Shown here: piece by piece, positions 11,921-24,640 of the stretch
How the letters are laid out: each line of letters opens with the position of its first letter
How positions within the stretch are numbered: the first letter of the stretch is position 1
Source of the DNA: Acheta domesticus
Lineage: Eukaryota; Arthropoda; Insecta; Orthoptera; Gryllidae
Direction of reading: 5' to 3'
DNA length: 64,000 bases
Assembly (NCBI GenBank): GCA_031308135.1
Contig: JAHLJT010009436.1
Span: 120,877,608-120,941,607 of the forward strand
Position numbers and translations under genes: made by a program
Notes under the pieces: model-generated
Seen by the model: the letters and a program-made list of their open reading frames with translations, nothing else
Database searches by the model: none
Told to the model about the DNA's origin: nothing

Positions 11921-14860
11921 TGCTACCTCATCGGGACCAAATTGTCTTCTGCTCTTCCTCATACATTGCTCCTCTACTCTTGTACTCCCGCTTCTCCTCC
12001 GCTGCACACAGCTCTCGTACATTCCATATTATTTTTCTACTAACTTTTCTCAACACTTTCTTCTGTAAATTTCTCCGAGTATTTGCAATCGTCGCACTTT
12101 GACATTTGTAACTTGCTTTCGTTTGTATGATCTTTTATTATTAATTTTCTTGTTACTTGAAAGAAATGGACAAAGCTCAATTCCTTTTTTCAATTCCTAT
12201 CACAAATTTTCTCTTCCTTTCCCATCTCTGATCTCGAATGGGTCATTTCAAAAGAGTTTCATTTTACATATAACTTTCAGCGTATATTCCTCGATTTCTA
12301 AAACTTCACTCTTCCAGAAGCAAGATGTGTGTGTCTCATATAGTTCAGCATTTTCGAGATATGTGGCGACGAATTCAATGCACCGCTTAGGTTTTCCGTG
12401 TCCCTTGTTATGTTTTCCTATCAGAACCGATTACTCCCTCTCCGAGAATTACAAGTACACAAAATAGCTCGTTCTGATGAGTCCAAAAAATATTCTCAAT
12501 TTCCAAAATAAGTTATGTTTTAACATAATTTTCATACAGGGTTGGCTTTGAAAGTTGAATAATAATGTTAACAATAACAATAATAATAATAATAAAAATA
12601 ATAACATGTTCCTTAATAAATAAATTGGATATCGCACGGAATTCCAAAGTAATATTTGGTTTTATTTAACAGCAGAGATTTATGTTCATAATTTACTTAC
12701 CTATCAATGGCACCCCATCTGCGGCGAATATTAATTCAAGCAAAATTTACTTCCAACGCTGACACATATCTTTACAATGTAATCCCTAAAACGACCGTAA
12801 TAGAAAATTCTTCCCCTTTAGTAACTGTAATTTTTAGGCATCTCGCCACAACGAAGCAAGTGCTATTTCACAAAGTTTACGAAAAGCCTTCAGACTAACT
12901 ATCTCTAAGTTACACTTACCAATTAACTTGCAATGGCGAATTTCGGGAAGTTGCACATTCAAAAGAACGCAATTTCAAAGCATATACTATTTGAAAGAGA
13001 TTCAGGTCGCAAGACCTTGGCTTCACAGAATCGCCCTTTCTATGTAACACTGTCCGTACGGTGCTTCAATTTCCAATTACCGAGCAGGATCCTCGCAACA
13101 CCATGGCTTGCTTTCACGTCCCTTGGATTCAGTTCCAAATGGAGGAGTTTAATCCGCTAAAGGCTTTTCGTAGATCTCCCGCCGCTTCCACATGAATATC
13201 ACCATATGATCGGTAAAGTAAACAAACAAAGAATATCTTTTCATACTTCTTCCCACGAGTTCTCATTGAAGAACGTAGAAACGAAGTATTCAGAACACTT
13301 TTAGCAGTATATTTTCGTTTATTCTTCATGTAAAAATAATAAACAGCATAAGGTGGATAAAACGGGAGACTATAAAAATTCAGACATCCGTACAAACTTT
13401 GAGAACTCACTGTGGTTAAAAATACTTTCATAAATCGTAAAACCATTTTCGGAAAGACAACTTCATATTCTCTGATGGCATTTATGTAGAAATCAAGAAT
13501 TTCACCTTCAGCGTATCTAACAGGAATACTTCAGGGTTCTTAGTGATATGTAATGTCTATCTGACATTATAAAAGATGTTTATAGATGTACAGGATACTT
13601 AAAAATCCTTCTTAAAAAATTAAATCCTGAGACTTCACTCAATTGGCGTTGGCCTTGCAAACTTATTCCGAGTTATTTTATTAGCACAAACGCGGAGTAC
13701 AATCTTTTCATACGTTACAACTATAAATTTTTAAAAAATCATCTCATTTAAACAATTTGATTCGAGATTCGGAAAGGAAACTTATTGATTGCTTATGGGT
13801 GAAGAATGAAATGTAAAGAAAAATGAATAATGATTTTGATCTCATGATAAATTCAGTGACCTGTGCCACAAAGATTGAATATTTAAATGGCAATCACATG
13901 GAGCATGTCAAAAAAAGCCTGAGAATAGTCTTCTTTTTTTTCATAATTTTAACTTCTTCTTCACAGCTGTTACTCCCCTTGGTCACACACTAGCTGTTTT
14001 TGTGCTAGGATGGTCAATGTTTGTATTTCAACAATTGAGACGCTTGGGATTTAGACAATGGTAAACCACTCAACCGAAACGGAGATATTTATCTTTTTCT
14101 TTTCTTCTAGAGGTTGGCAAGCTATTGGTGAAATGATGTAATACAGTTCGTATATATACTAGTATGCAGGGCCTCTTAATGTTGGTCATGTGATTTACAG
14201 AAATCATTGAACTTTCAATTGCCTCTCCTGAAAAATTCAGCTGACGTGGCTGACCATTATCAATTCCTAAACACCTCAATTGTACAGGTCACTCCTCACG
14301 GTTTACATGAGACAAATCAGTAATTTTGTGTTTGAGAGATATGCTTGAAAATTTTGGTTTGAATGTTCTTGAACAGTACCACAGTTGCTTTTGATGATGT
14401 AAACAAATAAAACGCTTGAGCCAGTAACACGATAAGCCACAACAGACGTAGCAAAACTCCCGCAAATCGTAAACAACAGCCCTTTTTCGTAGAAATATGC
14501 TTCATCATGTTACCTCTCAAACCCATCATTAGTATAAAGAAGACATAAATTGCAACAAGGTAATTAATCCATACTTTCATCAAAATTCAGATATTAAATT
14601 AATATTGCGAATACGGAGGTTTGTTGGACTCATGAGGCGTTTTTTTTCAAATGCCCGTAAGATTTCGACTGAGTTCATATCTGGGTCATTACCATGCCAA
14701 TGAAGCTTTCGTTTTTCCTTTCTTTATCCCTTTCTTATGCACATCGGAGCACGAACACGAGGGCACAAAAAAGCGAGTGAGCGCGCCCCCACTTTATCCA
14801 ACATTTACATCCCAAATGTTTAGCGTGTAGCACAAATTTACTTATTTTCACAAATTTTCT
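11921..14860. other. AT-rich DNA, one hydrophobic ORF of unknown status
   Basis: The minus-strand frame 14317-14583 (88 codons, ATG start) has two hydrophobic segments (about residues 5-25 and 43-65). I recognise no family, and hydrophobic ORFs arise easily in AT-rich DNA. Otherwise only microsatellite sequence is present. Confidence 0.45.
12557..12605. repeat. (AAT)n microsatellite, interrupted
   Basis: AAT/ACA triplets with several interruptions lie in AT-rich DNA without genes. Confidence 0.85.
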
Positions 14861-14940
14861 TTCAGTACTTGTAGGGTAGGTATATCTCTTGTAACCCACA
14901 ATTTACAAGAGCTACACCTATCTTACCTGGGACTAGTGAA
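14861..14940 (+). ncRNA. Pre-miRNA-like hairpin
   Basis: The left arm 14864-14894 pairs with the right arm 14903-14934 around an 8-nt loop. About 27 of 31 left-arm positions can pair, three as G-U, with a perfect 9-bp stretch next to the loop (CTCTTGTAA with TTACAAGAG). Mismatches are single and scattered, as in microRNA precursors. Flanking TTC and GAA can extend the base. The arms match no insect microRNA I recall. It could equally be a small foldback element, so the call rests on structure alone. If transcribed in the opposite sense the hairpin persists, so strand is tentative. Confidence 0.4.
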
Positions 14941-15181
14941 TTCTTGAAACGAAATAAACTAAACAAATCATAAAAAAATTGCTGTTTATCCATAATACTT
15001 TGTCAAACGTGTCATATTAATTTCAGGTAGGTGTGAAATTAGTAATCTTCTAATTCTCGTAATTCCTTCTATTGCAAGTATTAGTAAAAAACAAATTAAT
15101 GCTAATGTAAATATCTAAAAAAGTCGAGAACTCAAGTCACAGTACTTCTGACAGTAAAAACACCAAATCAGGGCATACATT

Positions 15182-15196
15182 ACACACACACACACA
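15182..15196. repeat. (AC)n microsatellite, short
   Basis: Seven to eight AC dinucleotides lie just upstream of the CpG-rich island at 15.2 kb. Confidence 0.9.
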
Positions 15197-15229
15197 AGTA
15201 TTACGACTTCAATGAAATTATTTGCCGTT

Positions 15230-15520
15230 TATAAAAACACGACCATGGACAATCGTGACCCACCGTGTCGCTCGATACAAGTCCGCTACCTGTAGAGAAA
15301 GGAGCGGGCCAAGGGCCGTCGGGGCATGCGAGCACGTGGCGCTGGTGCGACGGGGAGGGGCCGAGCGCGGTCGACATTTCCCCGCCCTCAGCGATGGCCT
15401 TGGGAGAGCCGCCGGCTGGCAGGCGGTGCCTCCAACCAGCTTCACTGCCTGGAGCAGCGGCAGCGGTCAGCGGGCCAGACACCACGCCGCCGCGCCGCGC
15501 CGCGCCGCTTCAATTCCATA
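15230..15520. other. CpG-rich island, non-coding
   Basis: This short island of about 290 bp ends in CCGCGCCGCGCCGCG near 15490. The ORFs over it show no domain. Confidence 0.55.
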
Positions 15521-16834
15521 ACCCGTTATACTCTTCCAACAGCACACAAAACGATTAAAAATAAACAATGTACAAGCGACCCTTGTTTTCAGACGAATAT
15601 TAATTAACTTATAAAAATACGCCTGAAGGAATCATATGATTTTTTCAAGTAACACACCAGAAACCACAACGGTGGAAACGGCGTACTTCCATTCAAACAT
15701 ATCTTCGGATCTAGCGAGAATATCAGTGATAAGTGAAGCCGAATGTGAAAACCCAGGAAAACTAATGGATCTGCAACAGCACATACATTCTCGAATTATT
15801 TGGAACGAATACGCAATATTATAATACTCGTACTACGAGTACATGAACTGTGCAAAAGTGAACCAACATTTTTTCTTCTCCGAGCTGCGATTCGAAATCA
15901 GATTCTCACTGTTAATACATCATTCATGTTGCGTTATGCCACTAGCATCACAACTGAACTCAAGTTTCGCTACGCTATAAAAAAAAAGTTGAACATTTGG
16001 TTTGCAATTTCCAAAAATTCAGAGATTTTCGATCAACAAATAATCAATAAATGTGGAGGCATTTTAGAGAAAATTTTGCAAATGCTCAAGCTTCTTGTAA
16101 GTACCCGCAAAATCAAACTATCCTTTTCAAACTCAAAGGTCTCGATTTTGAAGAAATTGTCTGAAGAAGTTTAGACGCTAGCGTTAGCCACAAACAGGCA
16201 ATTGCCGTCAATATTTCAGTACCAAGGACCCATGAAACAAGGATTCTGACAAAACAACGTGTTAGAAAAAGTAATGCAGTTCATATACGAATAAGATTCA
16301 ACCACTTTTTTCGAAGCCAGTGTCCCACAATTTGAGTTTTTCCGTTTAAACATCCTCAGATATTGCCGCAGCATGAAAATACTTTCTCTTTTATACTTAG
16401 GTGGGTAAAAATGACGGATCCCCAAAGGTGTGAAGATTTCTTTCCTTAAATTTTATATTTGGCCATTTCCACCATAATGCAAAATGATTAGAGGAATCAA
16501 TAGCAACTATTATTCATGCTAGAGTTCGTGTGTTCCTTTTCAAAGAATTGGTTGAATCACACGTCAAGATAACTTCAGATGACGGGATTGTTACAGACGG
16601 TTTGTCTTCGCCAGTCTCTGCGATATTTTTTATATTTCCAAGCACGGACAATAATTCTTAATAGAGAAAATTGGTCTTAATAAAGATGTGGCTAACTAAA
16701 CTGATGCATAGTGGGCGCGTTCTTTACGACTTTCATCACAGATATACGACCAAATATATCACTGCGCTGGTAGCATTCTGCGGATTAACGTCATGTTCAC
16801 TTCTGCAAAGGCTCACTGCTCTTAGTTATTATTG
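15521..16834. other. AT-rich DNA with a short perfect palindrome
   Basis: TACTCGTA, one C, then TACGAGTA form a 17-bp inverted repeat at 15825-15841. The 124-codon frame at 15800-16174 is Lys/Ile-rich and unrecognised. Nothing else is seen. Confidence 0.5.
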
Positions 16835-17310
16835 AGCAGAGCCGCTCAGTGCGGTGCGGCGCGGCGCGGTGCGGCGGGTCGGGCGCCAGACGCGCCAACG
16901 CGGCGCCCACATATTTCATCCACTCTTATTTCCCGCTCCCCAGGGCGATCGGCCGGCCGGGGGAGGGAGGGAGGCGGCCGGCCCGCGGGCCCCGCGCGCG
17001 ATCGGCGGGAAGGCGGGAGGCCTTCTAGATTGTAGATCTGACCTTTTCCCCAATCGGAGTTTTAAAGGATAGATTGCCGTGTCCCGGCGCCGTATTGGTG
17101 TGTAAATCTCGCGCCGATGAATTCCGGGGGAAGCCGTTCGTTTTCCTCGAGCGGGAGGGCGGGCGGGCGGGCGGTTGGGCGCGGGCGGGCGGCCGCAGGG
17201 GGCCGGCGAGGCGGGCGGCGACCGCGGCGCGGAAATGCGCCACGCAAAGCAGGCAAGGAGTTCCTCGAGATTCGCCAGGAGGCGGCGAATGCGGCAAGCA
17301 CTGAAAGTGG
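16835..17310. other. CpG-rich island, non-coding
   Basis: It contains GCGGCGCGGCGCGG runs at 16850 and GGGCGGGCGGGCGG at 17157-17175. An AT-containing core between 17025 and 17120 is flanked by GC-rich sequence, which is the look of a regulatory element. No coding gene is recognised. Confidence 0.55.
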
Positions 17311-17750
17311 AAGACAAGGTTCCGACAGCTAAGCTCAATTCAATCTTAAAAAATCGCAGCAGTAAGCCTTCGAGAAAACACTTATCGCCTGGCTTGTAGA
17401 AATGAAGGGGTGCCGATGAAAACAAAGAAATGGGAAAAGATAATTAATCATTCAGTAGATCGGATGAGAAAAATTAAAATGACTTCTTTTAGTGACAGAA
17501 GAATAAGTAATAAATTATATGAACACAAAAAATGGTCTGAATGGAAACTAAAATTATATTAAATTAAACACTGAAAGAAATGACGGCGAGAAAAACGAAT
17601 GTTCGAACAAGATGAAGTGAAGAACAAATGCACAGAAAATAGAAGAAAACGAAACGAATAATACTCGTATGGAGTCAAAGAGTACGAAAGAATGCCAACC
17701 AAGCCGATCATCTGCATGAGGAGAGTGAAGTGATGATTGCAAAGATGAAT
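17311..17750. other. Purine-rich AT stretch between islands
   Basis: The plus strand is A/G-rich (GAAAGAAATGACGG, AAGAAAACGAAACG). No gene. Confidence 0.5.
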
Positions 17751-18940
17751 GCATAATGGCGTGTGATGGCGGGAGTGGGTGTGGGTGTGGGATAGTGGTC
17801 GAGGAGCTTTCGATGGTGACGTTCGGCCGTAATCCGCGCCGCGGAAAGCCGGATGATCGGTGCGGGCGGCGCCGCAAAGCGGATTTGCGCATTTTTAATA
17901 CGTCCGCGAGCCGTGCGCCCGCGAATGGACGTCCGCGCTGCCCGATAGGCATTTTTCCTCTTCTCGCCCCGCCCCCCTCCATGGCGGCGGGCGAACGGAC
18001 AAGAGGCGGCTCGGGGCCGGCTATTGTCCCCACCCCCGGCGCGGGCCAGCGCCAAGCGGAGCCGAGCGGCCGGGCTCTTCCCTTCCGCTCGGACGGTGGA
18101 TGGACGGCCAGGCGAGGCGGCCCGCTGTCGGCGGCGGGGCCGGACTCGCGCGACGGACGGCGCCGGCCAAGAGAAAGCGGAAACGCACCTCCCGCCCGAC
18201 GGCCGTAATGAAAGCAATTACGCTCCGCCCCCGCACTGGCCCCCGCCCATCCTCGACCCACTCTTTCCCGTCGACTCATCGTCCCTCGTCACTGCCCGTC
18301 TACCCTGGAGTGGTCGCGGCTATCGCCAGCGGCTCAATAGACGGTCGGGCAACAAGGTCGCGGCTCTGGTTCCATCGCCCCCGCCCTTAGCTCCGTGATC
18401 CCCACCCACCCCGCTCCGACCGCCTCCCTCCGTTTGTCTCCGCTGCCAGGCGCCGCCGCGCTCACCTGCCTCCACCTCCACCTCCGTCTCCGTCTCCGTC
18501 TCCGTCTCCGTCTCCGTCTCTGTCTCTGTCTCTGTCGCCGTGGCGCAAGCTGGTCGGGGAGCTTTCGCCGAGCCGCGCACTCGTCGAGTCTCGGCCGCGG
18601 CCCCCTAACCTTCGCCGCGTTGGGCAACGCGAATCGCGGCGCGCCGAGGGTGGGGGCGGGCAGAGCGGGGCGGAGGCGAGCCGGAGCACGCGGCAGGAGT
18701 GGGGCGTGCGCACCGCGTTACGTCACGCGTTCCCGCAAGTCTGCTGGCGCCGCCGCCGCCGCCTTCGCTGCCGTCGTGGCCCCAGTTCCAACGGCGCGCG
18801 GAGCACTTCCCGGAGCCACCGCTGACTTGGCCGCCCTCGCCGCCGCGGCGCCGCAGCCGCAGGGAGCGCCCGTGAGACGGCGAAGCGCTGCCCGCGCGCG
18901 TGTGAAGCGCGCCCGTGCACGGTTCGCAAGGCAACAGTGA
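17751..18940. other. CpG-rich island, non-coding
   Basis: About 1.2 kb, one of the strongest islands, containing the hexanucleotide tract. Short homeodomain-like AT sites (for example TAATGAAAGCAATTA at 18206-18220) are embedded in GC-rich DNA. The 241-codon minus frame at 17554-18279 and a 181-codon plus frame show no domain and overlap each other, so neither is called. Confidence 0.6.
18484..18535. repeat. (CCGTCT)n hexanucleotide tract
   Basis: Eight to nine CCGTCT/CTGTCT units lie inside a CpG-rich island. They explain the Thr-Glu and Arg-Leu dipeptide runs in spurious ORFs on both strands. Confidence 0.95.
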
Positions 18941-21180
18941 GCGGCTCAACGTTGTTCCTCTAACAAGTATTGCACGTCAGCCACCAGTTCTATGTCGTAC
19001 ATCGCGTGAGGAAATCCCTGAAGGACAATCAGTAGATATTGCCGACACTTTGGGAAGCGAACGAAAAAACAAATTTTCAAACCGTGTTTTTGAGTTCTCA
19101 CTTTAACGGAATGTTACACTTCATTAGCGTTTCTGGAATATTACCCTTCATTATCGTTTCCACGGTGCAAAAATCCTTAATAATAACATAATGATAATTA
19201 ATAATAATAATAATATAAATGCTCTGATATTTTTGCTCAAACTTTGAAAATATTCTTATAATAAAAAAACAGCATTTCTTAATATTAATCATGGCCAATG
19301 TCTATAAATAAATGGTATCAAAATAGACGCATTTCACAGTCAAAAGCCACCCAGTAAAATGTACATATTTACTTAAACACTTAATAATTTTTATTACTTT
19401 TTAATTCGATAGATTTACCAATAAAACTTAATAATACAATTATGTGATTGCTTCTTATGTTTTATAACAAGCTCGCCAGCGGAAATCATTGACTTGGTAG
19501 AGAGTCGAGCAAAGTCGATGGCTTCCTCTTATTCAATGTCCGCCCTTCTAAAGAGTAAAAACCAGGCTCGAAAGCAACGGACCATTTAGAGGTAATTCAT
19601 CGATGAATGAAGAAAATTATGTAACCGAGAATTTAAAACAAATCATTATACATCTTTTGCGGAAGGAAATGATTGATCAGAATATTAGGGTCACTTACCG
19701 AAGAAGAAATTCACTTCACCGCTAATGTTCGAAAATGCTCACCTGTAACAAATACAAAAATAATTAGCAGTTCGTACAATTTATAGATTCACATTATTTA
19801 TCAATAAATAACAGTCGAATAACACATGAGTCACTATACGACATAACATTCTCAATATTCTCAATATCACGATGACATTCATCAGCCCTAAACAGTAAAT
19901 CGAAATGCAGAAATGAAATATAAAGAAAAGTTACCAAACCGCCGCGGTTGCCACTGACGCACGTAAAAATTGAATTATGGAGATTCTAACCGACACTGAG
20001 CGTAATGAGTATAGAAAATATTTAAACTCCCTGAGGTCGGCGTAGGTAATCCTTTAAACAGAGTGTTAAGCGAACACAGTTGCATTAAACAAATTAGAAT
20101 AGCAAACTTAATTAGAATAAGATACAAAATCCTCAGCATTCTTGCAAGAAAACGCAATAATGCCTAAATATCACAGCGGTTGTAGTTCGGTAGTTATGCA
20201 TAAGTAGTAAATTGAAGAAAGTACAATCTGTCACTCAACACTATTCGTCATTATTTGCAACAGTAATACCAGTAGTGACGTTGAAGGGCTATATTATTCA
20301 GAGGTCGTTTGTGTTTCCGATCTCTTTGAAAGTGTAAGCTCCGCAAGCTACACACGGAGTGGCAATTTAACACGAACGTTTCCCACAAGTTTCGAAATCT
20401 GTTTCTCCAATTAGACTAACACATTTGAACAGTATAATCATGTTATGATGTTCGACTACCGATACAGAGAATGATCTGTGAAGTATTTTCCACAAAGTCT
20501 GTTGGTTAGCTTTGTGCAACTCACAAATAAACACACACAAAATTTATTGTACATCAATAGTTCAATTAAATACTACAAGCCTGATTTTCGAACAAACATT
20601 TTTGTGAACTATCATACATCTTCAGTATCAACAAGATAAATAATTCCAACAGTGCCAAATTATACAAGTGCCATTTTTCTTCCAATGTGCTCTCCTGAGA
20701 TCTCTATAAACAACTATGAAAACCCACAATTTCCAACCTGTAATGCTTGTTTAAAAACGTTTTAACATAAACTCAAATAGTCATTAACTAATTGAAATCT
20801 TTGAACTGTGTGTGTGTTGAAAGAATTGAACATGTTTACAGCATTCTTTAAAATGAATTATACCAACAAACACATTAAAATTAACTAGCTTCTTTGAATA
20901 AAATATATTACAAAGAATAAACTTTGTTAGTTTGTCGATTGCTTTCTTCTTCAATAAACCTAACATTTTTCCATATCCTAGAAGAATAAACATTATTAAA
21001 GTAATATAAGTAAATGTTATACGATCTCCAATTACCCTTTCGTTACTCCACAAGACAAAACTCAACGTCGACGGCGACATCATGCCCGTCCCGACGACAG
21101 GCGCTTCTAATTGGACTGAAGGGTTCCGAATCTCCGGCAAGCGATAAGAAAACGCAATCGCTCCTTTCAAGAACTTCTTC
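18941..21180. other. AT-rich DNA, nothing recognised
   Basis: An AAT-rich microsatellite-like stretch lies at 19170-19215. No gene or element is recognised. Confidence 0.55.
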
Positions 21181-21201
21181 CGACTAGTCCCAGTCGGATT
21201 A

Positions 21202-21252
21202 CGTTGCCGTTTCCAGCAGCAGGGGGTTCTTTCTCCAGTTTACCCGCTCGAG
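21202..21252. repeat. Unidentified dispersed repeat, copy 1
   Basis: CGTTGCC, then a T/C-rich link, then a GTTCTTTCT block and a CCCGCTCGAG block recur in the same order at 24097-24157 with about 70% identity by eye. On the minus strand both copies encode a short VNWRK/VNWKK-like stretch, which could reflect a decayed transposon ORF. The family is not recognised. Confidence 0.5.
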
Positions 21253-22479
21253 TATCTTCAAGTGTGTCGCAAAAATTCTAGACCAGCAACGGCCCCTAAG
21301 CGAGTCGACAATGAAAGTTCCGCTACGCTGCAGTAAAAAGCTCCCTCGACAGTCTGCGAGCAATAAGGCCCCGCGAGCGCTCTCGCGCCGTTTCGCCGCT
21401 TTTATTCTCCGTCTGAAGCCTTGCGGAAGCATCGGCAGCAAGGCGCCAGTTCGAATCCCACTGGACTAAGCAAGGTGCACCCAACATGAATTTCGGGAAT
21501 CGCTAGGAATTAAGAGTAGGGGCGACTTTTTGAAAAGCTTGCGACAAACCTGAAAAATATTTTTTGAGTGAAGCAGAATCGCCGTCATGACGGTATTGAA
21601 TCGAATAAAAACATTACGCAAAGAATGAAGAGTAAGGACCTGCAGTCCATGAAAGTCTACGACACACATCCCGAACATATATTATTAGTTTGCTTAGCAC
21701 GACTGAAATTTACTAGCATTATTAGGGAATCACAGTGAGAGATGCTTATTTGTACATTAATTGAATATTTAGAGAAATATTTTTAATCACTTCCTTTTCT
21801 TGCCTTGCAAAATATTTTATATTGTAGGGTCGGCAGATATGTTTTCCTATGCACTGTTTATTAACACTATAATAAATTTAGACCGCGAAATAATTTATTT
21901 TTAACTAACTTGAGATGATATGGATACCACGATACCATCTCATTTAATGGCAAGCTATCATGCAGTTCGTTTTAATGAATAGCTACTGGCACACCGCCGC
22001 CAGTAAAAAAAAAAGAGATGCTTCGCAAGTAGTAACTCAACGAAAGCACGATAGGATGAACCATTATTTAAATTGATTTTTTTACCATTACACCACGACT
22101 AGATACGTATCACGTCAAAAATGGAAATCATTCAGCACTCCTTTTTACTTTGACGCCTGTTACGTACTTACATAGTAGAAATACTGCAGCGGAAAGTGGA
22201 GAGTTTTCCACAGAAAATCTCTTATTGTGGGTCTCTGTTATAGAAAACGTGGATAAATCTTATTCCTAAAGGTAGCAAATTATTTCCTCTAACATGGTGT
22301 GTAGTCAGCATCCACGTTTTATCAGTACTTAGTATCTACATTTTTTATGGTAAACCGACCAACTAGCTATCCTACTGTGGCCAACACTAGCACCTAAACC
22401 GCTCCAATTTTTTCCACAACAGACATTCACAAATCGAGTTGGCCGAACTTGAGGCCCTGCGAATTTGGAACGAATATTT

Positions 22480-22860
22480 TGAGTTTTCGAAGTAATTTCT
22501 AAGAAACCTCAACATATTCAAATCTTTCCCTAAATGGCTATACATTTTTGGATTAAATTATCTTCCCGTATATAGCAAAGTATGTTTAAAATCATGGTTG
22601 CAAGTCTCATTTTCGTTGAAAGTTCGTCTTTCTCGACCCCTTCCTTCGACAAAGATATTGAAGATTCTTAAAAAATAGATCTTTAATTACGGCCGTGAAC
22701 AATTTTTTAAAAAATTGTTATTTTTTGAGTAATTTGCATGAAAATGAGCAATTTTTAATTAATCACTTTCTCACAAATGGCTCCATTTTTTTCAAATAGA
22801 GCAAAGTATCTTTATAAAATTGTGCACGTCCCATTTTCGGTGAATTCTTTGCATTATCTA
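22480..22860. repeat. Diverged tandem duplication, about 240 bp unit
   Basis: The stretch from AATGGCT through CATTTTCG-GTTGAA at 22532-22620 recurs, diverged, at 22775-22844. Both copies keep AGCAAAGTAT and CATTTTCG and are preceded by a GTAATTT block. The spacing is about 240 bp. A perfect 22-bp palindrome (AACAATTTTTT and its complement) lies at 22698-22719 between them. This is an old repeat of unknown family with no ORF. Confidence 0.6.
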
Positions 22861-23159
22861 AAATTGAAAAAAAAAAATAACATCGGAAAATACAATACTG
22901 AAAAGAGTTCCTCTTAAAGAAATCGGTTTCATTAAACTATATCCTGAAATAAAGCCAATGAAAATCTCTTATTTGTAAAATTGCACATTCGAAAATTCGA
23001 ATTTATTTTAAAGCCTGGGAAGGTTGAGTTTAGCTGCGAGGCTGATGGGGTAAGGACAATGTGAATGGCGTGCTCAACCTGAAAATCTGAGTTTGAATCC
23101 CAGTGTGAAAAAAAAATTGTCGTTGTAAACGCATTTGCAGGTTCAAGTACCATTATAAT

Positions 23160-24090
23160 ATTGCGTAACCGTTACAAATAATGAGAGAGACTATGCACTA
23201 CAGTACGAGGCTATGTAGCACTACTTTACAATGAAAATTGTAGTTCGTTAAACGTGTCCAAAATAACCAAGTAATTATAACCATGAAAAACTCAAAATAA
23301 GGGGTGAAAGTTACTGGCAATCAAAACCAAGGACACCGACATTATTTTCAATTACAAAATAGCATATTGAATATGCTGTTATAGGATCTTCCCTTCAAAT
23401 ATGCGATATCAAATGAAAACAAAAATAAGATACCTACATCAAACCAATCACGCGACGCGCCAAAAATCAACGAACATTGTCTATTTTTTTATATGCAAGA
23501 TTTTGCAATTCTTTGCTGCAAAATTATAAAATAACTTGTAAGAACCGATACGTTTTCCAAAATAGAGGTTAATGTTCACACCCTTGATCATTAATTGATT
23601 GAATGTGAAATGGGAGCAATGCATAAAAGGATATCGCCAATACTTAGAGAAGCGGCAAACTATTTATAGCTGTTACGTGGTTCTAATTTACGACAATCAC
23701 AGATACCATTTGGCACTCTTATTGGGCTGAGTCATCAACAATTCTGACAACTAAATGAGGGTCTCATTGGACAGTCAGTTACTAATGAGGATGTGATGGG
23801 TAGGTATTAGTTTATTAAGCAAAACATAATATTAAAACATCGAATATGTAATGAAATAAAACAACATTTAAAAATTACTCTTCCAATTAGGAAATACCTC
23901 TTCATCTGTTGCAACCTCCTCCCATATTCCTGCGCAAACTACGTAAAACAAAATTATTTTGGGGAGCACATTCTACATCCACTTCCCACACATTTCCGAT
24001 TTCGTTACTACTTCTATTTGCAATTAAATAATATTTATTTTCTTCTGAGACCGGAATATTTAAAGTGAGTGTAGAGAAATATTGAACCGG
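23160..24090. other. AT-rich DNA, nothing recognised
   Basis: No ORF, RNA or repeat was supported. Just before it, GAGTTTGAATCCC at 23088-23100 resembles a Pol III box B but has no convincing box A. Confidence 0.5.
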
Positions 24091-24096
24091 TTAGCT

Positions 24097-24157
24097 CGTT
24101 GCCAGTTTTAGAAATGCGTCGGCGAAGTAACTCTTTCTTCCAATTCACCCACTCAAG
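24097..24157. repeat. Unidentified dispersed repeat, copy 2
   Basis: This is the second copy of the repeat at 21202-21252, in the same orientation. It carries about 10 extra bases in the middle and the blocks CTCTTTCTTCC and CACCCACTCAAG. Its minus-strand reading contains LLEWVNWKKELL. Both copies sit at the edge of a GC-richer island. Confidence 0.5.
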
Positions 24158-24169
24158 AAGGACCAGGAC

Positions 24170-24640
24170 CGACCAAAGCGACCACTGAATGCAGGGCAGA
24201 GCCACCGCCCCGCCTTTGATCAGCGCTGTATGTAGGAAGTGAAAGGTGGCGCTGCATCCAGAGCGTAACTTCACAGGGGCGCCGCGGTGGGAGCTGGGCG
24301 CGCGGCCGCGCGGCGTCGACGCCGGCACCCTCGCCGGCGCGGCAACCGCAGCGCAACGCCCGCGCCCGCGCGCGCGCCCGCGTCCGCGCCAGCGCCAGTG
24401 AAGGGAGTTTCACTCTCCGTCGCGCACGCTTGCGGGCTGAGCGGGGCTGAGTCGCCTTGTGCGGGAGGGCGGGCGCGCGCACGCGTTCCGCAGCGTCACC
24501 GCGAGACCCGTTGGCATAACGGCCGGCTGCCAACGCCGCCGCCGCACGACACTGTCGCTGTGCCAAGGCTACCGCCGCTGCCGCCGCCTCTCGGTCATCA
24601 CGAGGACCGAGGCGAAAGTCAAAACGGAGTCTGGCAAAGA
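24170..24640. other. CpG-rich island, non-coding
   Basis: This island has GCGCGCGCCCGCG runs near 24365. The 174-codon minus frame lacks domains. It directly follows repeat copy 2. Confidence 0.55.

Noticed and set aside
17554..18279. 241-codon minus-strand ORF
   Set aside because: Low-complexity Arg/Pro/Ser-rich sequence in stop-poor GC-rich DNA, overlapped by equally long frames on the other strand; no domain.
21450..21468. tRNA gene suggested by GTTCGAATCCCAC
   Set aside because: No box A at the right distance and no cloverleaf arms could be drawn.
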